A DNA stretch of 64,000 bases from Endomychus coccineus (Eukaryota; Arthropoda; Insecta; Coleoptera; Endomychidae). Under the pieces are notes generated by a model. The model ran no database searches. It was not told where the DNA came from and saw only the letters and a program-made list of their open reading frames with translations. The position numbers were made by a program, and so were the translations under genes. Of this stretch, positions 24,116 to 37,505 are shown piece after piece; the stretch's first letter is position 1, and each line of letters begins with the position of its first letter. The DNA is taken from contig OY294067.1 in the NCBI GenBank assembly GCA_958510875.1, forward strand, positions 142,825,546-142,889,545, in the 5' to 3' direction.

Positions 24116-24703
24116 GATCATTATTTCTCTTGCCACTCGTGAGAACAAAATGGAAACCAAAGAAAAAAATTGAAATATAGAGGGAAGTATTACTCTTGGA
24201 AGATCATGCAAAGCTAATTTGAGACTCCCTGCTTCAAGGGATAAATAAGCTGCAAATGTGACGCTGGACTGAAATGTATGATATTGTGTTACTTGGATCT
24301 GGTATTTCAGACATTTTATCAATATCTGGTTCTTCACCAAATTATCAATCATTCCGGAGACAATAATAGATGAATGTATGTTTATTTTTTGAAGGTTTGT
24401 ACTACCCCAAATATTTATTTCTTAATGGTTTATAATTTGGAAACTGATTCATTATTGAATCTGGGAAATATTGAAGAACTTTTATGAAATATGTTTCATA
24501 AGGATCGACGAGGCATTTTAGGTGACTTAAATGAATTATGAACTATCTACCTGAAGTTCAATCATGCTATATGAGTATGAAACTCATTACAATGAAAAAA
24601 TTCTCAATCACTCATGATTTGTAAGTCACCTGTTATGCCAAAAGTGACGGCAATAGAATAACGTAACTTCTGCTTCAGCTCAGAACTTATTCAATATTTT
24701 CAG

Positions 24704-24849
24704 TGGTACTGTATTTGTACGTCTCGGCTACGGTTCATTACAGCCTACAGCTAGAGGATGAGAATCCGAAACGCCCACATCATGCTTACATCAAAAAACC
24801 TGTACCGATGCAAGTGGACTCTATTACCTCGAGTCTGAACAAATTCTAA
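24704..24849 (+). CDS. Probable terminal coding exon of an unidentified gene
   Basis: After a clear acceptor (TTCAATATTTTCAG, ending at 24703) the plus strand reads two bases and then 47 codons to TAA at 24847-24849. The product starts VLYLYVSATVHYSLQLEDEN and ends MQVDSITSSLNKF. Codon use is richer in GC than the flanks and there is no repeat signature, which fits a real last exon entered in phase 1 (two bases complete the split codon). I do not recognise the protein. The hydrophobic start could be the end of a membrane segment, followed by a polar cytoplasmic tail. Upstream exons were not found. Confidence 0.4.
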
Positions 24850-25139
24850 TGTCACAATAATTATGCTGAGTATTTATGAATTAAGTAACTTTTTGTTGTA
24901 CTGTATGTTATGTTTGAATATTTAGATTATATCATGATTCTCAAATCACCTCTCCATATTTAGAATCATTCGACTTTTTGTAGTTTTATAGAACAGAGTC
25001 CTCTGAGGAATAGTTTCAAGTCGCGATAATGATAGACAATGTACAACTGCTATTTTATTCCATTTCTTGACTACACGAGAGGAAAATCTGTTATGTTCGT
25101 GGAATATCGTGTGAGCCCAGCGATATTGAGGGAGGTAGC
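24850..25139. other. Non-coding
   Basis: This is AT-rich sequence between the putative terminal exon and a minus-strand LINE remnant. If the exon is real, its 3' untranslated region lies here. No clean AATAAA signal was seen close by. Confidence 0.3.
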
Positions 25140-26030
25140 CATTGGAATCCTACTAAAAAGTTTGAAGGTTATAGATTTCAGGAAGTATCAGACTAGGCAA
25201 AGAGTCCCTCAATTTCCATTCAAAAAAATCTATTCTGGTGGCAAGAATTTCGACCGGTCCCGGAAGGAGAATGATAACCTGGCTTGACTTCGTCCACTCT
25301 GCATATTTGAAATCGGTCATGGTGGAATAACGCGAGATTTTCAATTAGCACTGACCATTGAAATATCTATTGAGAGAGCTCAATGAAGTGTCACCAATCA
25401 GACGGATCACTTTTGAAAATGATCTAAGAGCTTCAGCGTAAGTTGAGCTTCAAATATATGAACACTGTTCCAGCACAGGTCTAATGTGTGCACTCTAGAT
25501 AATCATGAGCTGCAGGGATGTAGTTTGCTACACAGAACAGGAAGCAAGTTTTTGGGAAGCCTTTTTCGCAATGCACCCCACATGATCGTCCCATGAGAGA
25601 GTGCTGGAACTTCACAGCAAAAATTGTATCTGACAGCTTCATATTAGGGATTTTGAGATCCGCGTCCATGAAAAGAATGAAGACTTGAGTTTCGTTTTCA
25701 TTATTCTCTATATTATTGAAATAATGCCAGATCTAATTTGTTGCATCGATCTACCACTCTGGATCTGGCTTCATTGGATGATTTGGGCGCTTCAGGGAGA
25801 GATGAGTATGACCTTGAGAAAAAAACTCAATGGTAGAGGAAAAGTTGGGGGACAATCCATGTGACGGAAGTAGCTCGAAAAGGCCTCGATAACACAATCA
25901 CAGACTCGTAATATTTTCCAATAAATGCTTGTCTCCTTTGGATCTCAAAAAGGCATATTGCCGGTAGTTAACGATTGAGAGGGTCTCCAGTTATTGGATG
26001 AGTTTGATGTTAATTGCTCTTCTTATCACT
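25140..26030 (-). pseudogene. Jockey/CR1-like LINE reverse transcriptase remnant (C-terminal half)
   Basis: Minus-strand reading, with shifts, gives LPSHGLSPNFSSTIEF (about 25880-25830, the helix after the first RT Asp motif), DRCNKLDLALF (about 25750), and then, in two frames, VKFQHSLMG/LSWDDHVGCIAKKA (about 25610-25560). PVLEQCSYI, RSFSKVIRLIGDTSLSSLN (about 25435-25380) and the tail SLPSLILPEIYNLQTF (ending about 25153) follow. These are the thumb and C-terminal blocks of Jockey/CR1-type LINEs in the right order. The catalytic YADD region is not recovered. It points toward, and lies head-to-head with, a separate plus-strand LINE fragment at 26230. Confidence 0.65.
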
Positions 26031-26229
26031 TTAGAGATCAAAGATAGTGATGCAATGTTGGAGAAGTATGAGAATACTTAGGTGGTCTCTAGGTCTCTGA
26101 GTAAAAGACCGCGAAAATTTCTTACACGTGTGAGTAAAATATAAAACATTACCTGGCAGATGCACTGGGTTGAGCCGGAATATGAGCTTGCAGCCTGAGG
26201 ACTGAACACTGTTAGTCTCGGTGCCTATG

Positions 26230-26810
26230 CACACAACTATTTTTCATGGCAACGCACAAAATGTTCACTGACAGCCAAGATGCTCTCGAACCGATTTTAA
26301 CCGTTGCAACCCAAGAACGGTACGGAATTGTCAAAAAGATCCTGCATAACTAGGCACTGAGAACAAAGTTCGTCTGATCTGCAAATCGAACAATTAGGCA
26401 ACAGTCTGGCCAGGGAGAGTTCAATCTCAAAATTCATTGAACCAGAACCAGTGCTTGGAATATTTGCAAGCACAGATGAAATAGCTCCTGGACTGAAATT
26501 GGAATGATTTAGTACTAGTATACCTCACCAAGTTTAGTTCACTCTAAAGCGTTTATTATATTCTGGAACAAGAGCTGAAACACTCCTAGAGCAAAGCAGG
26601 TAAGACCTATGTAATTTGATCGCAATGACGACTTTGTTTCGAAGATGACAAAACGGCAGAAGAAGTTCTATGTGTATGCCCTGCTGAAGACATAACCAAA
26701 TCAGAGACGTTGGGTGAGACTCATCTCCTGTTAGAAGATCTGAACAAAACATCTACCAACAAAATTATGAGCGATATAAAAAGGCTGAAGAAGACGAGAG
26801 AATGAATGTT
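26230..26810 (+). pseudogene. LINE RNase H and C-terminal remnant
   Basis: The plus strand carries HKMFTDSQDALEPI (about 26258-26300), the third-strand motif of an RNase H domain with its Asp. SLARESSISKFIEPEPVLGI (about 26405-26465) follows, then FEDDKTAEEVLCVCPA (about 26638-26685) and LGETHLLLEDLNK (about 26710-26750). The last two match the CxxCxEDDETxEHVLxxCPA-type tail found after RNase H in R1/LOA/Jockey-like insect LINEs. Frames shift several times. An open frame follows from 26719 to 27092, and I see no domain in it. Confidence 0.6.
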
Positions 26811-28342
26811 TTGCCCACTCAGAAGAAACCTGAACCTGAACCTTATAATAGACAAATTAGGTCAAAAGTTATAAAAACTGATTTTCACTACATAATGGAT
26901 ACAATTTTGAAGGCTTCGCTTCTACAATTGAACCATATGAGAAAAACTCTGCTCAATCTTAATCATAATATCTATCAGCATTTTAAGACAAGTTATGTAG
27001 TCGAATCAATTTATACTGAAATCGAACTCAATTCATTAATTCATCAGAAAAGTATGCATTTTCCAACATACATGATATTAGTACGGAAATAGTATAAAGA
27101 AAAGACATCTCGAAATACGAGCATTACCAGTAACCTATAAAAATAGTTATAATGAACAAATTGAAAGAGTTATATGCAATGGGATATGATGCGCTGATAA
27201 CGAATATGAGGTTGAAACAGAACTCACATAAACAATTTTTCATTACAAGAAGAAATATCTGGAATAGATTGAAAATAGAATCTATGATTCGAAAAACACA
27301 GGAGCTGCGATTGAATAAAACACATCGGGTTTTGATCCATAATCTGTGAAGTAATATACGAGCAACACAAAATGATATAGGGAGCTCAACAACATGACTT
27401 TTGGGCTCTCTCTACTGTATAACTATCTTGTATAGTTTTAAAATTGATTTCTGACTTAATTTCTGAAAAAATGACATTCATGAATTATTAACTTGTTTTG
27501 CTCACATTTACTCATTTTCAAGAATAATATACGGTGGTACATTTACACTATAGATTTTTTTCTATTAAATATTGAAATTTTTGAGCAGAAGAGATAATCA
27601 AAATTAGCTGACGGGATGATCTGACTTTTGATGATCCGACGCTGATGTTGATATTTATTGCAGCAGGTACAACAAATACTCGTATGATTCATTTTGAATA
27701 AATTTTCTCAAACACGATAACTTTTCGAGTCTTATATAATATCAACTAGGGGTGGGAGTCAAACATTGCTTCAGACGTTGCCGTGGCTGTTGTTCTCATG
27801 GCTAATTAATCCTGAGCTTCTTTGTAACTCACTTAGCTTTTTTTTAGTCTTATGTCTGGTTGTTGCTCACCAGACCAGTACATCGTATTCTATCATGAGT
27901 TTTATGGCGGATATAGTCCTCATGTCACTCCGCATGCTCTTAGACATCGCCAGAGGAGGTTGCTCATAGTGCTTCCAAGATTACGAATATACATACATAC
28001 TAATATGAAATTTTATTGAATAAAGATTCAGTAAAAGATACTACAAGGAATTACGGAAAGGAGAATCTAAATCATTTGCATTGGATATTACACATTGTTC
28101 AAGTATTGCCTAGTTACTATAATCTTATTTTTAATACCTACTAAATCATTATTCATAAATGAATTTTTCTCTCTCAAAAATAAACTCGAGCGATTCAGGA
28201 AGGCTCAAGCGTATATTTTCGTGAAAATACATTATTCCCTTCCACCATGTATGGTGAGGGAAGTAAGAACGATATAAACTATAGATAAAAATGTACAGAT
28301 GAAATGAAAATGGAAATACATACTATTTACGAGCTACCATAG

Positions 28343-28343
<1 letters not shown>
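26811..28343. other. Unassigned open frames and AT-rich DNA
   Basis: Frames at 26802-27092 (MNVLPTQKKPEPEP...) and 27152-27349 are somewhat long for chance. They lie directly behind the LINE C terminus and may be its 3' end or another retroelement's gag. A 67-codon hydrophobic frame at 27766-27969 has no motif. No host gene is supported. Confidence 0.25.

Positions 28344-28429
<86 letters not shown>
28344..28429 (+). repeat. (CT)n microsatellite
   Basis: About 86 bases of CT repeat with one interruption (TTCT at about 28390). A poly-C run of 12 lies further on, at 28782-28793. Confidence 0.95.
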
Positions 28430-28432
<3 letters not shown>

Positions 28433-30230
28433 GAGAAATTTTATCATCATAATAACAAGTGTTATTACTGCTATCTCAAGTCCCAAAATCTCAATAGCAG
28501 TTGCTATTTGATACTAGACAAAATATGCTGCAGCTATGAAATTGCTTCTATGGAAAAACAGTTGCCAAATAGCAACTCTGAATCTCTGTAACTAACAATT
28601 CAATCTGTGTAATGCACACCCCCCTTTCATTTTATCCACAATATGATGCGTCTGGCTCTCTCGTACTCTCACATCATTCCTACATTCTGAATGGAATAGA
28701 CGCATGGTTAAACTCAAGATGAAAATACCATTCTTGATTCATCGCAATACTTACGTTATTGGATATCGTTGTCAGATGACTCCCCCCCCCCCCAGCTTAC
28801 TATCGACAACTATAACCTTGATGGGATACTAGTATCTTGTATTAATTATTTATGGTGTCATATTTGATGCATTAAGATCATTCTAGTTAAAATGACGGTA
28901 GTGAGGGTTTAATGAATACAGACTAAATTCATTGGAGAACGTAATATCTAATCCATATCAAACGCAATAAAGCGAACTCAACAATACCAACTTAGCCGTG
29001 TTAGCGTAGCTGATATTATAAATCATTTACTTTTCATTATAATTATCACCATACGACGTTCATGTAGTAGAGCCGCTAAGCACCAATAATAATAGTCTTG
29101 CTATCGAGGAACGCCCTAATCTATGTTAATTTCCATTAATTATAATACAGGAAACACCAATGGGTTCTGCTTACGCAATTTATCAATTACATTAAGTTCA
29201 ATTCAGGTGACAGTTCAAGATAAACCGCTCATGTTTTCTATACAATATACATAGTTCTGCATTTCCTGGTTCTGTTTAAGATTGTGATTTATATTTGATC
29301 TTCAGAAGTATTATTTGTAAGAAATCAAGGCTAGCCAACAGTTTTGATACGCAATTTAATTCAAGTGAAACAATCCATTCCATTGAAGCTATTTCTAATA
29401 ACTTCCTTACCTGGCAGACAACGGATCAGCATGAATATCTCATCTGATTCCGACTGAAATTAAGATGACGGTTGAGGCAAAGACGCATATGTGAACTTAC
29501 AAATTCACGTCAAAATAAATGAATTTCAAGTTTTCATCAGCAATGAAAAAACCAACCTATGCCCGTCCAACTGTTAATGATGTCTCATAAAAACTTAAAA
29601 ACTCGAAAATGATTTAGAAAGCGTTAATGGAAGACGTTAAGGTATACTAGGTGCATCTAATATTTCTGTTATATTTGGTGAAGGAAATTTGTAATCTTGA
29701 AGTCTCTGGTTAAGTAATCTGAAATGAATCACAACTAGGCATTTGCTCTGTTCATTTTGTGAATTTTCTTTGGTACGATCAGTAGCGGCAACGGCCTCAC
29801 CTCACTGGCTTCTTTTATGATGTCATTTTTTATCCTGTCATTTTCTTGTTTCTCAATTCCAGTTTTTGAGACTTTAGGTAATCGATACTGTTTAATTTAC
29901 TCCGCACTGACCATTAGTTTTGATAGTTATAGATTATCCATAAACATTCGCTGTCAGTAATTTATTTTCTTTTAAGTGAGAAATTTCTGCAAAAATTTTT
30001 TACATTCTCTCATTCATTAAATTGAGCAACCAAAATTTATTGTTGATGCGATTGATGGATATATTATGATTATGAAATTTGACAGAATTTATAGTATTTA
30101 TTTATTTTTGAGATAAAATTTCTCAGGATAACTTAATTCCCTTTTGTGTTGGGCCTTAAAAATAATTTTACCATTCTTCGATCTAGCAAACATTCTAACC
30201 TCAAATACAACTTCACCCAACTCTTTAGTG
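28430..30230. other. No gene seen
   Basis: Unremarkable AT-rich sequence with a poly-C run at 28782-28793. No open frame longer than background and no repeat could be paired. Confidence 0.35.
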
Positions 30231-30242
30231 ACATTCACACAA

Positions 30243-30350
30243 TCTTCATTCATTCACATATTTCACAGTTTCATATCTCCGAGGTATTGTCATTATTTCA
30301 TTGTTTTCAGAGTGCTTACCTAAATTATTCATTGTTAAAACATCTTCCTT
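30243..30350 (+). repeat. Dispersed repeat, copy 1 (relative at 37399)
   Basis: The phrases CTTCATTCATTC, CATATTTCACA, TTTCATATCTCCGAGGTATT and ATTATTTCATTGTT occur in the same order here and at 37399-37505, with few differences. The family is unknown. The second copy ends just before the left arm of the large palindrome. Confidence 0.7.
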
Positions 30351-30689
30351 AAAATAAATAGTTGCACCATATTCTTGCAAACAATTGATATTTACTGAAA
30401 TTTAATTCCGAGTTGACGTTAGCTTCTGATGTCATGTTACCTCCAATTCTTCTCATGGTAATTTAATCTGTCATTATCATTAATGAAACATTGTAACCTA
30501 CACATTCATACTTGAGTGCCTATGAGCTTACTTCTGTTTCCACAAGAAAAAAAACATCCTTCCTAATCACAACTACATAAAACTACTACATAAAACTAAT
30601 ACTATTCATACCTGCATAATAATATAATGCTTATTTCCAGAAAATTTAATTAGGTCCTTCCCCTGAAGTCTTGAACAGAATTAAGTGTA

Positions 30690-31610
30690 TCTAAATTTGA
30701 ATCAAATAATGAATCATGGCCTTCTTGACCGTTTTGATGATGATAGATATTATTGTAGCATTGTAAGTTTCCTCTATGCGCTTATTATCTGGTGTTAAGC
30801 TCACATGCGTAATTTGACCTGTATGCTGATTATCTCTACTATCAAATTGGTAATCTTTGGATTATTGACCTTTATTATATTCTCCAATAATATAGTTCGT
30901 GTTAACGTTTAGTCTGTTGAAAGAATTATCATTCGTACCTAGGTTGTATCCTCTGAAATTTCCTCCAATATTACTTGTGAAATCATCTAAATCATTTTCT
31001 CTCTTCTATATTATTGTTTTCTGAATACCTTTGAGGTTCCTCGTCTTGAACAGCTCTCATAGCATATTTTATGACGTGCAGCTACAAGAAGCTATGATGT
31101 TACAAAGTTTAGGTTTCTTGAGCCAAAAATCGTGTTATTGCGTTTTCTCGTTATAGGCCTTAATACCATAAAAGTATCGTAGTTATCGTTTGCTTGCGAT
31201 ATATTCAAGTCAGTAAATAAATAATTCACAAAACTCTTCAGTAAACAGATTTCCTCGACTTAACGAAAGTCGAAATTTTGCGCTAATGGTAACTCGCGTT
31301 TAGGAACAAAATTAATAGGTAATAGTTTTCCAGCATCATTAAGCTTGACTCATACAATTTGATTACACCGATTAACTAACTGCTGGGCTCTATTTTCCGC
31401 ATCGTTCATGACCGACAAATGACTAATGGCTAATTTTTTGTCAAATTATGATATTTTTATAGTTTCAGAGTCAGATTAAATGTCAGTAGCATATATCTTT
31501 CTGTCGTCGTACAATGCAAGCGCTGATTTGTTCAACAGATTGACTTTCGACATTTCTCCCTTATAAAATTCATTGCGAGTTGTTCCAAATTTTGCTCAAT
31601 TTTTTTTGCT
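30690..31610 (-). pseudogene. Possible retroviral gag-like remnant (Asn-rich)
   Basis: The minus strand gives broken pieces: NRAQQLVNRCNQIV (about 31410-31365), AGKLLPINFVPKRELPLAQN, AVQDEEPQRYSENNNIEER (about 31065-31010), and after a frameshift an Asn/Gly-rich run with GGNFRGYNLGTNDNSFNRLN. An Asn-rich C-terminal end after an ALxxAxxEE-like helix is typical of errantivirus gag, but no protease or RT follows. This is a weak call, based mainly on composition. Confidence 0.25.
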
Positions 31611-33136
31611 TCATCAATTTTTCTTCATGGAAAATAACCTTCTGGTGGGACCAACTTTTCTCATAGAAGGTTTATTCCTCATGTAAGCCAAATAACCTGT
31701 TCATTAATTTTTGATCAATCAATAAAATGTTACTGTTGCTCAATAAATGGATTGAATTCAAGCTGAATCAGATGCTCAGAAATTACCGTCATTCGAAATT
31801 GTATGAACGTTCTCCAGTTAATAGTTTGAAGCTGAAAAATTTGGTGACAAGCGAGAAAACTTGTTATACGATACCAGTAAGTAGTTCATATCGATGTCCT
31901 CAGGTCGCTGAGCTGTTGTGGTCATCAATACTTCTTAGGCTCCAGCTGAAGCTCGATGCTTCAGCCGGTTCAAAAGAGTCAATGCCACTTATCGCTTGGG
32001 CAATATCAATTTCTTTTTCTTTTTGATTGGGTAGAGACCAAGTTTTACGTTTTACTATACTGTTTTCCACATTCACGTTCCCGATCAACACTAGACCGTT
32101 AAGGGTTTATAACGGCGCTGGCAGGATCGCCATGATAGTTCGATTTAATGGAAAGATAACACATTCCATTATGACACGTGTATTGATCATTATGACACAT
32201 GTATTGAGTTGGAACTATATATGTTCAGAAGATAGTTGATATGTTGAAACTCCTTCTACTACTAAATAATTATCACCAATTATTATAGATTGTACTGGGT
32301 TACCCCCACTACTAGTTACTTAACTATAATTCTGACTTTCCAATGAGTATCGAGATTATTTCAGCTGCTCAAGTTGTATTCGTAACGATTATAAAGAAAT
32401 AAACAAATATGATTTTTTACTGACCAAATTTTAATATCATCTGTTCAATTATTATAATGAAATTATTTATTGTATTGTCATTTATACTGCTAGCGCTAGA
32501 ATTGTGATGTTCGTGTCTCTATTTTTCAAGGATGTCCTTTCGGTGTTCATTAGTAAGCTCTAGATACGACTTGAGAGACACTGAGCGGTCCTTGATAACT
32601 CATTGCAAGTTTGCTCCAGATTATGTTATGATACCCACAGTGGAGGAATGATTGCAAAGATTAGGTAATTTTTGCTTCTTGTATCTACCTAGTAAACACT
32701 TTCTGGAGCTGAACGTATTCATTCACTTAATTGATTAACGCCTACAAGACAGTTTGGTAACATACTTTTGTTTCATATCGAATACCCAATCTTTATATAC
32801 AAAGTTCATGATCTCGATGTTCATAGAGCTTTGTAAACTATTTGAAAACATATTCTTGTGTTCTTACAATATTTTGAGGGGCTAAATTCTTGATTCTTCG
32901 GAATATTTCGACCACTGAGCTGCAACCAAAGCGTTCCATATCCAGAAAGTTCAAAATCTTTAACGAAACTTGTTTCCCGACTTTCGTTGATGGTGATCAA
33001 TAACAATGATAATATGACATGATTCATATTAGTGAACGATATGAAATACATCAACGGTTATATATCGCCATTAAGAGTATAACTCATTATCAATACATAT
33101 TAGCCTTATGAAATTTGTAATTGACATTGGCTTTAT
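31611..33136. other. No recognised gene; small ORFs only
   Basis: Minus-strand frames at 32091-31900 and 33054-32821 are the longest. The latter begins with a signal-peptide-like stretch (MNHVILSLLLITINE), then has no motif. They could be eroded retroelement reading frames. Nothing here is firm. Confidence 0.25.
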
Positions 33137-33492
33137 TCAAGAAGAGTCACGTAATACTCGTGAAACAATAGGAATCTGAATAAGCATAGAAGAAAATCCG
33201 AATTCACAGAGAGATATCTCTTCTCCCGAACGTAATTTCAGTCTTCGAACCATACTTCGTGCGGTAGGTACTATAATAGTATACTCTATATTTGCCCCTT
33301 CGTGGGTAAATTGATCAAGAAGAGTCACGTAATACTCGTGAAACAATAGGAATCTGAATAAGCATAGAAGAAAATCCGAATTCACAGAGAGATATCTCTT
33401 CTCCCGAACGTAATTTCAGTCTTCGAACCATACTTCGTGCGGTAGGTACTATAATAGTATACTCTATATTTGCCCCTTCGTGGGTAAATTGA
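33137..33492 (+). repeat. 178-bp perfect-looking tandem duplication
   Basis: Unit 1 is 33137-33314 and unit 2 is 33315-33492. Both begin TCAAGAAGAGTCACGTAATA-type sequence (the second diverges only after its end) and I see no internal differences. On the minus strand part of each unit is open (through FTHEGANIEYTIIVP and VRRLKLRSGEEISL). The identity implies a recent duplication or an assembly artefact. Confidence 0.9.
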
Positions 33493-36400
33493 CAAAAAGG
33501 GAGAATTTCACTTCTAGTGTGAGTCTATAACCTCAACTATGTTCAAAGAACATATAACGTCTTCCGATCTGACGACAACAGACCATGATGAATAGGTGAT
33601 GATTACATTGATGAACTTCTGAATTCGATCAGTCAATGAACATTATTCAGGAGCCCGATCTCATCCATTCAGAGTAGGTCTTGAAATTCCATCACTTCTG
33701 AATGTGTTTGTCATCTTTGATTTGAAAACCTAAAGAGCGATGAAGCAAGTACAAGAGGAATACATCTGGGCTAACGTGAACGTTTGCTCCTATCTCAGCA
33801 TCTTAGCGTTCATCATACGGCGGAATGCGAATATTTACATTTGATGTAAATATTTCAACGACTAACGAATATGGCAATGATATCCATTATCTTCTGTCGT
33901 TTGTAAGGTGACCGTGCATTGCAGTCTTCTGAATGGTGCAAGCGCCGCACGAACTGATTACGTGCTGAGAATAATTCTTCAAGGCGGTGTTAAGTCTCAC
34001 CTGCTCTTATCTGCAGATAATCACAATTCGTGTGAATAGCTGTCATACCTTTGTCGGTATAATTGATTTAGAGCTCAAGTTGGATTTGAAAATATTCATT
34101 CTATTCACTGCCGACGGGTTTGATGTGTAGGATGGAACTCATATAATACGATTTCCAGGTAAACTTCATGTAATCTTTTATACTGTAAATAATCTTATTT
34201 ACTTCATAGTATTCCAACTCGGATGATCGAATGAATTAGATATACCCTGTGAGTTGCATAACTTTCAATATTATGATGAGCATGAAAATGATTGCAGAAG
34301 GGAATTGTGTAATTGATGACTCATCATTATTTAAATATGCGGTGTAGATTCGATTTGGATGCGCATCGGAAGTTCAGTGGATGTTTGGTTCACAAAACAC
34401 CCTCCAATGTCATGAAATTCATTTGACACATATTTATTTATTTTTTTATAGCAAACAGACATTTCTGCCAAAACTAATTTTACATAGAACATTCCTATAT
34501 TTCACTCAAGCGGATCATCGCATATCAATATTTTTTACAAAATTAAACGATATGCCCAAAAAAACTGGTATTCACGATCCTCGAACTGCATCAATCAACC
34601 AATAAAACTCAGAACAGACATGAATCATATTTCGAATTACTTATACATCAACATGTATCCCACTACTAATTTCACTAATGAACAGACTCAAGGATGTCCA
34701 TTTACAGTGAACTTGCCAAACTGACCTATTGCTCGAACTTATCTTTCCAGTCATTGCACAATTTTTCTTAGACATCCTTTTTTAATGAAAAATATGATTT
34801 CTTGTTCCATGAGCTCTTTTATTCGGTACAAAAATGTAGTGAATATCTCCACAGTAAATCTGATTTATCAATATTTCATGGAAGGGTTTCATTTGATTGA
34901 CGATTAAGTTCTAGAGCAAGAATCTATTTTGTATATTCATGGTTAAAAGTTGAATTTTGTATTCTCTACTTCAATTCTAAGAATGGCAAAATTTTTGTTT
35001 CAATCCTTTCTATTCTCAATTTCAAATAATCAACCAACAGCGATCACTCAACGAAGCAAAAGAACTTTACAAGTATGTTGTACAGTTCAAAACAAAGTAC
35101 CTTCATCTCCAAATTCCCATGGCTGGAGCTTGATAAATCTCAAGATTTCCAACATATCGTTCCCTATGTACTCAATATGCTGAATGAATAATAATTTCGC
35201 ATCTTCAAATTAACACACACATCAGTATATTGTACCTAGTTTATGATTCAGTATTCTATATTGGTATGAGGATATGATTCTATAATTTATTGCTTTTATC
35301 GAATAGCGAAATGTGAACAAAACACGAATTCATACTATAGTAGCAAGATATTGAGAAAACCATAGCACATACGGGCATTCTGAGGATGAGTTACTTATAA
35401 CTCGCTGGATATCTTCTTTTATAACTTTTGCTAGGTCAGAGATAATTCGAACTCGTAATGAACAAAATGCTCCATGAAGAAACACTCTGACACCCAATCC
35501 AAAGCAATTTTCAGAGTGCACATTGATGAGAATACATTTCTTCATCGTGTTGCCTGAGGATCAGCAGAAATTCAAATTTTCAATTTTTTTGAATGTAACT
35601 TAAGTGACCACCAATCTAGTAGGTATTCAAACACGAAGAATATAGAGTAGCATCATGGATGTCATGAAAACGTATATTCAATTGTCTATTGGAATGAAAC
35701 TACGAAAAATTGATGTTTTAAATATACCTAAGACCATGAGTTTACCATTGACCATGAATTGAAATTAGATGTATTTTAAGCAGGTTTCATAGACCCCTAT
35801 GAACATATGATATAAATATTCACCCAAAGAGATATTTTGGATATATTTCAGGCACGTATATTTTTAGATTATAGAACTACGCAAGATAGACGTATTTGAC
35901 TCGGACGTTGAATTGTCTAATAGACACCTAATAAGATTATCTATAGTCACCACCGCAAAGTATTTTAAACGTATATTAGATGTAGTGTGTTATCTGGGTT
36001 ATTTCATGAATATAAGCGGACCCTAATGCTATAGTTAATAAGTAAATATGTTCATCCAATTTTTAGTTCCGTATTCTATATATTATATTATTTATATTTG
36101 ATGTGTTGATAGAATTTATTATTCCATGGATATCAATAAGCCTACGCACTTAGTCAATTATCTAGCCATCCAGCACTACGTCACTATTCTGTCCACTCTA
36201 CTCCAAAGTTTCATAGATTCTAACATATTTAATTCGAGCCTTTTTTCTTGTACATGCAAAGTATCTGGGCCTTCGGGTAAAATAACGGTCATGTTCTGGA
36301 AGTTAGTTCACGGTAATTTGAATATTGTCTGTAATTTATAACTTCCCAAGAGTTCTTCGAACCGTGAACTGTGATTGCGTGCTGCCTGATTTATGTATCT

Positions 36401-37398
36401 GGTTCGACAATCATCCTAGCTCAGCCTGAAAATAATCGAATGTCCATTGTCCTCCGGAAATTATCGTCCCAATTGCAAAATTTTCATCCAATCATGTAAA
36501 TTTTCTTCAAATATTACATTGCTTTCATTTAATTAAATTTCAAAATTATGCAGTTGATCTAGTTCGAGGATATGAAATTGAAATTTTCTCGGCAATCTGT
36601 ATAATCTATTATTTCTATTATCATCTGGCAGCTCATCTCATTCCACACTTCAATCATCTGAAACTGTATAATTAGAGCTGTCAGACGTAGGTGAATAAGA
36701 GAGTATATTCAGTGACGACAAGAATCACATTAAGGCGGTCATTTCGTCATTTCTGAAAAATTGTCTCCGCTTTCCTCCTCTCAGATTCATTCTAACTTTT
36801 TCACTATTCTTCGTATGGGGTTTCGCATAATCTCTGGTCTGTAACCTCATTACCATTCTATGCATGGGCGTAGCGATTGCTCAATTTAATAGTACCGTTC
36901 TGTAACAAACCTGTAGCATTGCATTTCATGGTGAATACAGAATTCTTCATCATAGCAAATGGACAACTTTCCCTTGAGACAAAGCTTGAGGTCGTGAGGA
37001 AACTCAGAATGGGAGATGCCTACCCGAAATTAGTTATTAATGGAATATTACACTAACATACTATAAAAAATATATACCTCGACATGAAACGGAACATAAC
37101 AAGAAGATTATGCCATTGACGATATTCGGGGAGATTTATAGTCCAAAATTGTTAATAACAGTTGAGTTAAATATTCATATGTCAACGAGATGAATATCCT
37201 TCTCTTTATTTGAATCAGAATATCACATAATGATATATTCCTTCAATATTGGGTTATGAATTTCTAACATCAAACGTTTTGATAATGTTCCCCTGGAAGG
37301 GACAATTTTCATATCGGTTTTGAGGGTTTTCAAGTAGAATAATCCGATGGGGGAAACGTAGGTATTTTTAGAACTAAATTAATACTTCTACTTAATAA
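33493..37398. other. Long stretch without recognised genes
   Basis: Nearly 4 kb of AT-rich DNA. Frames at 34381-34605 (+), 34950-35183 (+), 35545-35330 (-) and 36126-36341 (+) are near background length and have no motif I can name. No tRNA, satellite or element end was seen. Confidence 0.35.
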
Positions 37399-37505
37399 TT
37401 AATCTTCATTCATTCTCATATTTCACAATTTCATATCTCCGAGGTATTGTTATTATTTCATTGTTATCAGAATGCGTACGTAAACTGTTTATTGTTTAAA
37501 CATCA
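37399..37505 (+). repeat. Dispersed repeat, copy 2 (relative at 30243)
   Basis: Same orientation and order of phrases as 30243-30350, including TTTCATATCTCCGAGGTATT. It lies about 165 bp outside the left end of the palindrome. Confidence 0.7.

Noticed and set aside
24002..24352. 116-codon minus-strand open frame
   Set aside because: It overlaps the GC-rich island, has no domain and shows no splice or start context. It is most likely chance.
28344..28429. CRISPR-like or regulatory meaning of the CT array
   Set aside because: It is a simple dinucleotide repeat without spacers. No CRISPR array exists in this window, and none is expected in insect DNA.
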